15,726 bases of DNA from Bacteroidales bacterium (GTDB lineage: Bacteria > Bacteroidota > Bacteroidia > Bacteroidales > VadinHA17). Positions 12,249-15,726 of this stretch are shown here, in pieces. Each line of letters opens with the position of its first letter. The stretch's first letter is position 1. The position numbers were made by a program, and so were the translations under genes. Under the pieces are notes generated by a model, which searched no databases, had not been told where the DNA came from, and saw only the letters and a list, made by a program, of their open reading frames with translations. Location of the stretch: positions 1 to 15,726 of the forward strand of contig JAFGXK010000097.1 in the NCBI GenBank assembly GCA_016936695.1. Reading direction: 5' to 3'.

Positions 12249-13355
12249 TCATTTCACCGAATTCAGACAGCCGTAGATATGTCTCATCGTGTCAATTTTT
12301 GCAGGGTTTTCTGCCACGGCATTGGTTGTGAACATCATGACCCCTGAAGAACCGGCTCCGGCTCCATAGCGGAGAACCTTGCCGAATTCCTCCGCAGAAA
12401 TTACCTCAGGGTCATCATAGGCCTGAACTATCGGCCAGACTTTGGGAAATTCCCCGGGTTTAATGTCAAGCCTGTTGCAGAACCATTCAATGTTCTCTCC
12501 TACCCATTCCGCACTCCTTCCCATCCTGCCATGGTAAACCATCGGAGAGAAGACATCGGTTATATCTTTAAGCATATCGTAGTCCAGTCCAAGAATCCGG
12601 CGCCTGGCTCCGTCATATTCCGTGTCATCCCAGGGACAGTGATAAATGCCTAGAAGTGCATCAGGCCTTTCTTCCCTGATAATACTCCTGGTTTCGGATA
12701 CCCAATCAGCAATAACCGAACACCGCCAGTCGCGCCATTTGCTGTCGTGCTCCTGAAGTATCCAATCCGCACGTTCCCTGGCGGCAAGATCGGGAACATC
12801 AATGCCTGTTGCCGACTCGAACGCCCTGATACAGTTGTCACAGAAACATGTCTCAGGCAGAATGGGTTCCGGCTCCTCAAACTGTGCATGCCAGTGAACA
12901 TAATCCATCCAGATGCCGTCGAGATCGAACTTCCGGAGCAGTTCCCTCAGCTCAGTCATCCTGAACTCCCTGAATCCAGGTTCGGTCGGACAAACTCCCA
13001 TGAACCACGATGCAGGTTCCACCCTGTTTCCAAACCTGTCGATTGCCCAGGCCTCGGGATGGGTTTCAACATATCCTTTACCGTTAAGCACGGGAAACTC
13101 TGCAAAAACCTTTAAGCCCTCCTCCCCTGCCCGTTCCATCATCTTTTCATTGATGCCCTTCCAGTTCAGGAATACTGCATTGACATTGAGCTGACTCAGA
13201 TTAATTTCCTTATTCCAGAACGCATTGGGACTTCCATATATCCCGAGGATCTCTATCTTTTCAGATTTAGCTGTGACAGTTCCTTTCTGCCGGCATTCCT
13301 GTCCGGTAAAAAGAAATACTAAGGCAATAATCAAAGGGATTGCGGTTATTTTCAT
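12249..13355 (-). CDS. Exported glycoside-hydrolase-like TIM-barrel protein
   Basis: A 368-residue protein resembling the hypothetical glycosyl hydrolase (GHL) families of TIM-barrel proteins; the exact family and substrate are not identified. A signal peptide covers about residues 1-20 (IPLIIALVFLFTG). Cys21 follows GQE, which is a poor lipobox, so either soluble export or lipidation is possible. Barrel features include VFLNWKGINE near 62, LKVFAEFPV (81-89), LDGIWMDYVHWH (145-156) with a likely active-site D151, TDVFSPMVYHGRMG around 267-279, and VWPIVQAYDD (306-315). A cysteine cluster C170, C172, C175 (CFCDNC) sits in the loop after the fourth strand, as seen in several GHL proteins, and may bind metal or form a disulfide. 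The aldo/keto reductase lies downstream on the same strand, suggesting a shared carbohydrate theme. Confidence 0.72.
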   Translation of the reverse strand: MKITAIPLIIALVFLFTGQECRQKGTVTAKSEKIEILGIYGSPNAFWNKEINLSQLNVNAVFLNWKGINEKMMERAGEEGLKVFAEFPVLNGKGYVETHPEAWAIDRFGNRVEPASWFMGVCPTEPGFREFRMTELRELLRKFDLDGIWMDYVHWHAQFEEPEPILPETCFCDNCIRAFESATGIDVPDLAARERADWILQEHDSKWRDWRCSVIADWVSETRSIIREERPDALLGIYHCPWDDTEYDGARRRILGLDYDMLKDITDVFSPMVYHGRMGRSAEWVGENIEWFCNRLDIKPGEFPKVWPIVQAYDDPEVISAEEFGKVLRYGAGAGSSGVMMFTTNAVAENPAKIDTMRHIYGCLNSVK

Positions 13356-13433
13356 TTCAATTGTCTTTTAGTGTTATTCGTACAAGATAGGAAATCCAGG
13401 AAATCCCGAGACTCAGTCTCCCCAATAAACCCA

Positions 13434-13455
13434 CCCCTACCCCTCCAAGGAGGGG
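13434..13455. repeat. Palindrome CCCCTCC-AA-GGAGGGG with a flanking CCCCTA copy
   Basis: CCCCTCC (13440-13446) is followed by AA and then GGAGGGG (13449-13455), a 7-bp inverted repeat, preceded by CCCCTAC (13434-13440). It lies between the hydrolase-like gene start and the ABC ATPase stop. On either strand no T-run follows, so it is not a standard terminator for the minus-strand ABC operon. It is an intergenic palindrome of unknown role. Confidence 0.65.
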
Positions 13456-13483
13456 ATCCGTTTGGAACAACATTTCACTGCAA

Positions 13484-13527
13484 GGCTTCACGTCTCAACC
13501 TCATGCCTCACGCCTCACGCCTCACGA
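13484..13527. repeat. Tandem 7-bp repeat CGCCTCA abutting the ABC ATPase stop
   Basis: TGCCTCA (13504-13510), CGCCTCA (13511-13517) and CGCCTCA (13518-13524) are in tandem, preceded by degenerate copies in CTTCACGTCTCAACCTCA (13486-13503). The array ends directly at the stop codon of the ABC ATPase gene (13528-13530). No coding function is evident. Confidence 0.75.
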
Positions 13528-14238
13528 CTAATTCCCCAAAGCCCCCATCAGATTCTGCTCGAGGTTTTTGAAATATTCCGATTCCAGCGTACGCTGTTCA
13601 GAAGGCACAGTTATCTGCTGCTTCAGTATTATTTGTGCCGGGGGTCGGCTTAAGACAATTATTTCATTTCCAAGCAGCAGCGCTTCATCTACATCATGAG
13701 TCACAAAGATGACAGTTCTCCTATCAGTTTGCCACATGCGGGAGAATATTCGTATCAGGTTTAATTTCAGTTTGATATCCAGGCCTTTCAAGGGTTCGTC
13801 CATCAGTATGATATCCGAAGGATATGCAAAAGCCCTGGCTATCGAGACTCTCTGCCGCATCCCCCCGCTCAGCTTCGACGGATAATAAGCGGCAAAATCT
13901 TCAAGCTCCATAAGTTTGATCAGCTGATCTGTTATCTTATTACGCTGGCCGGCCGTCATATCCCTGCCAAGAACAAAATCAATGTTCTCCTCAACTGTTT
14001 TCCAGGGAAGAAGCCTCGGGTCCTGGAAGATATAAGAGATTGTCTTCTCTCTGAAACCCTTCAGAATGCCACTGTCGGGCTTTACTATATCTCCGATGAT
14101 ATTAAGCAAGGTGGTTTTACCGCATCCCGACGGACCAAGAATGGAGGTAATTGTCCCTTCGTGAAATTCAATGCTGAAGTCACTGAAAAGTGAAAGATTG
14201 TCGAACTTCTTGTGCAGGTCTGTAATTTCCAATTTCAT
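13528..14238 (-). CDS. ABC transporter ATP-binding protein, NitT/TauT (SsuB/TauB) type
   Basis: A 236-residue ATPase that powers import through the permease encoded 2 bp upstream. All ABC motifs are intact: Walker A GPSGCGKTT (35-43), Q-loop FQDPRLLPW (71-79), signature LSGGMRQR (123-130), Walker B IILMDEP (143-149) with catalytic E148, and switch H181 in VTHDVDEA. The FQDPRLLPW Q-loop is typical of the aliphatic sulfonate/taurine/nitrate ATPase group. The product sits on the cytoplasmic face of the inner membrane. It is the last gene of the operon, and its stop abuts a 7-bp tandem repeat array. The substrate cannot be told from the ATPase. Confidence 0.95.
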   Translation of the reverse strand: MKLEITDLHKKFDNLSLFSDFSIEFHEGTITSILGPSGCGKTTLLNIIGDIVKPDSGILKGFREKTISYIFQDPRLLPWKTVEENIDFVLGRDMTAGQRNKITDQLIKLMELEDFAAYYPSKLSGGMRQRVSIARAFAYPSDIILMDEPLKGLDIKLKLNLIRIFSRMWQTDRRTVIFVTHDVDEALLLGNEIIVLSRPPAQIILKQQITVPSEQRTLESEYFKNLEQNLMGALGN

Positions 14239-14240
14239 AA

Positions 14241-14999
14241 TCAGGATCTCCAGTTTATAAATCTGCCTTCAATCCATCGGATCGCTTTTTCAAATCCGTA
14301 ACTTATCAGCACTGCAATGATGGTCCATGCAATCACTGCATCAATATTCAGGAATGTCTGAGCAGTCTGCATCATCGTGCCAATCCCGAACTCCGGCTGG
14401 CTAAGAACCTCACCTATTATTATTGCCCTCCATCCTATGCCCAGGGCACTGGATGCGCCGCTCACTATAAAGGGCATTATGGCAGGGATGTATAATTCAC
14501 GCACTATCCTTTCCCTGCTCACCCTGTAAAAGGCGGCCATATCGACCAGCTCCCTGTCAATGCTCCTGATGCCGTCGCTCACATTCGTGGTGATGAAGGG
14601 GAACATTGTGAGCATGCCAATGAAAACCGGAACTGAACCCGGATTAAACCAGATGAGTGCAAGAAGAATGATTGAGATTACCGGTACGGAACGTATGGTT
14701 ACCAACAAGGGACGAAGGAAGGCATCAACATATGGATTGATGCCGGTAATGATCCCTGTTCCTATACCGAGAATCAAAGATATGACAAAACCAATCAGGC
14801 CCCTTGCAACCGTTGAGCCAGCGATCTCAAGGAACCTGCCGTCGGTGAATAATTTCAATGTGGTTACCAGTGTCTTTTCCGGCGAGGGGATAACAAAATC
14901 GGAATCGAAATGCATGGCAAGCAGCTTCCATATTATAAGCATAAAGATAACAGAAGCCAGGCTTATGTATTTTTTATTACCGGTAAATGAAATTTTCAT
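14241..14999 (-). CDS. ABC transporter permease, NitT/TauT (SsuC/TauC) type
   Basis: A 252-residue inner-membrane channel subunit with about six hydrophobic segments (for example near 12-28, 67-88, 100-115, 118-136, 178-198 and 220-236). The cytoplasmic coupling region contains the binding-protein-dependent permease motif around AAFYRVSRERIVRELYIPAIMP (155-176), which contacts the ATPase. Its ATG overlaps the 3' end of the substrate-binding gene by 23 bp, and its stop is 2 bp from the ATPase start, so the three genes are translated as a tight unit. The overlap is longer than the usual 1-4 bp; a later start at Met20 is possible but would cut into the first membrane segment. Confidence 0.94.
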   Translation of the reverse strand: MKISFTGNKKYISLASVIFMLIIWKLLAMHFDSDFVIPSPEKTLVTTLKLFTDGRFLEIAGSTVARGLIGFVISLILGIGTGIITGINPYVDAFLRPLLVTIRSVPVISIILLALIWFNPGSVPVFIGMLTMFPFITTNVSDGIRSIDRELVDMAAFYRVSRERIVRELYIPAIMPFIVSGASSALGIGWRAIIIGEVLSQPEFGIGTMMQTAQTFLNIDAVIAWTIIAVLISYGFEKAIRWIEGRFINWRS

Positions 15000-15726
15000 C
15001 GGGTAACTTCCCTCCGATTATATCGGGATTCAATTTATAAAAAACATTCAGATAGTCCTCAATTTCATCTTCCACTTCGGCTGCCTTTACAAACCTGAGA
15101 TTTGATCCGGGTATGGCATGCGCCGCGACAGCAGTGTCGGGAAGAATCCCGTACCGTACAATCAGTACAGCTGCGCTGTCGGGATATTGATTCACCCACC
15201 TGGAAGAATGCCTGTACGATTTAATTATCTTTTCAACCAGTTCAGGTTCATGCCTGAGGATGCTTTCACTGCCAAGAAAAGCTGTTTCAGTAATTTCAAT
15301 ATCCTCTTTTCTGCTCCATTCTGTCTCAAGGTTGAAGATAATCCGGATATCACTGTTTTTCAGGGTAACCAGACTAGCAAGCGGTTCGGATAGTATTCCA
15401 AGTGCCGCCTGCCCTGCAGCTACAGCATTGGCAAGATCAATATGGGTGGGAAAACTGTAATCAAGGATCACGTCTTTGTCCGGATCAATGCCATTCTTCT
15501 TCAGAAGATGTCTGAACATAACATCGGGAGTCATTCCCCTGGCCATAACATGAATACGCTTGTTCCGGAGATCTTCCCACCTCCTGACAAGAGAATCGCT
15601 GCCGGCAAGATAGAGAGTTCCCCAGCATGGAATCCCTATAAGCTTGTATTTCAGTCCCTTGTTATACATTATGGCTGCCATGGTGGTTGGCAGGATTGCA
15701 AAATCGGCCGTACCGTCGAGCATCAT
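14977..15726 (-). CDS. ABC transporter substrate-binding protein (NMT1/SsuA-like), 5' end outside the window
   Basis: The C-terminal 249 residues of a periplasmic binding protein of the NMT1/THI5-like, SsuA/TauA group; the signal peptide and roughly the first 70-90 residues lie beyond the right edge. The Met pair at the border is internal, not the start. Visible features: LDGTADFAILPTTMAAIMYNKG, typical of the hinge of these proteins; WEDLRNKRIHV (50-60) before the second lobe; and LANAVAAGQAALGILSEPLASL (98-119), the conserved lobe-II binding segment. The final residues and stop overlap the permease start by 23 bp. Family members bind sulfonates, nitrate, bicarbonate, thiamine precursors or aromatic acids, and the ligand here cannot be told from the part visible. 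Confidence 0.88.
   Translation of the reverse strand: MMLDGTADFAILPTTMAAIMYNKGLKYKLIGIPCWGTLYLAGSDSLVRRWEDLRNKRIHVMARGMTPDVMFRHLLKKNGIDPDKDVILDYSFPTHIDLANAVAAGQAALGILSEPLASLVTLKNSDIRIIFNLETEWSRKEDIEITETAFLGSESILRHEPELVEKIIKSYRHSSRWVNQYPDSAAVLIVRYGILPDTAVAAHAIPGSNLRFVKAAEVEDEIEDYLNVFYKLNPDIIGGKLPDENFIYR

Overview
The window looks like a chromosomal segment of a member of the Bacteroidota, probably an environmental Bacteroidales-type organism. The evidence is indirect but consistent: a TonB with the 'EHRNRDYGAYQLRKRY' N-terminus typical of the phylum, a lamin-tail-domain surface protein with a FlgD-like C-terminus, several TTTG...TAnnTTTG-type promoter boxes, near absence of Shine-Dalgarno sequences, and lipoproteins with short lipoboxes. 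Lower-case housekeeping genes (asd, hflX, a tRNA-Ala) show this is core chromosome with small accessory inserts, not a plasmid or prophage.

Layout. 1-43 holds the first codons of a minus-strand gene (possibly moaC). 44-217 is a compact array of degenerate 9-bp tandem repeats and nested inverted repeats. 218-1948 (-) encodes a secreted lamin-tail protein. asd (2039-3028, +) is convergent with hflX (3079-4272, -), with a good terminator between them. Upstream of hflX, on the same strand, lie an uncharacterised lipoprotein (4298-5470) and tonB (5552-6382), which has a near-perfect phylum-type promoter. A tRNA-Ala(GGC) with its own promoter and terminator is at 6589-6665. A minus-strand lipoprotein with a duplicated cysteine module (6908-7759) is divergent from a three-gene operon: ECF sigma factor, single-pass anti-sigma-like protein and Spy/CpxP-like periplasmic protein (7903-9395). 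A YjdF-family membrane protein follows (9639-10262).

10376-11005 is the most interesting stretch. A single small gene of the GxxExxY family (predicted PD-(D/E)XK nuclease fold) is bracketed by inverted copies of a CACGGAGTAACACGGAG-type array, giving a compact element of about 630 bp with about 43-bp inverted terminal repeats. It ends 15 bp from the stop codon of a neighbouring gene. Two other, unrelated short-repeat arrays in the window (95-215 and 13484-13527) also sit just 3' of stop codons, suggesting a general 3'-end insertion niche like that of REP elements.

The right third is minus-strand: a Tat-exported aldo/keto reductase (11021-12079), a putative TIM-barrel glycoside-hydrolase-like protein (12249-13355), and the end of a NitT/TauT-type ABC importer operon (substrate-binding protein, permease, ATPase; 15726 down to 13528). 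The substrate-binding gene runs off the right edge.

Functional links that can be argued from context: the sigma/anti-sigma/Spy trio probably forms an envelope-stress signalling circuit that may control the divergent lipoprotein; the three ABC genes form one importer; tonB, the lipoprotein and hflX may be co-transcribed. No CRISPR array, rRNA, prophage or insertion-sequence transposase was seen.
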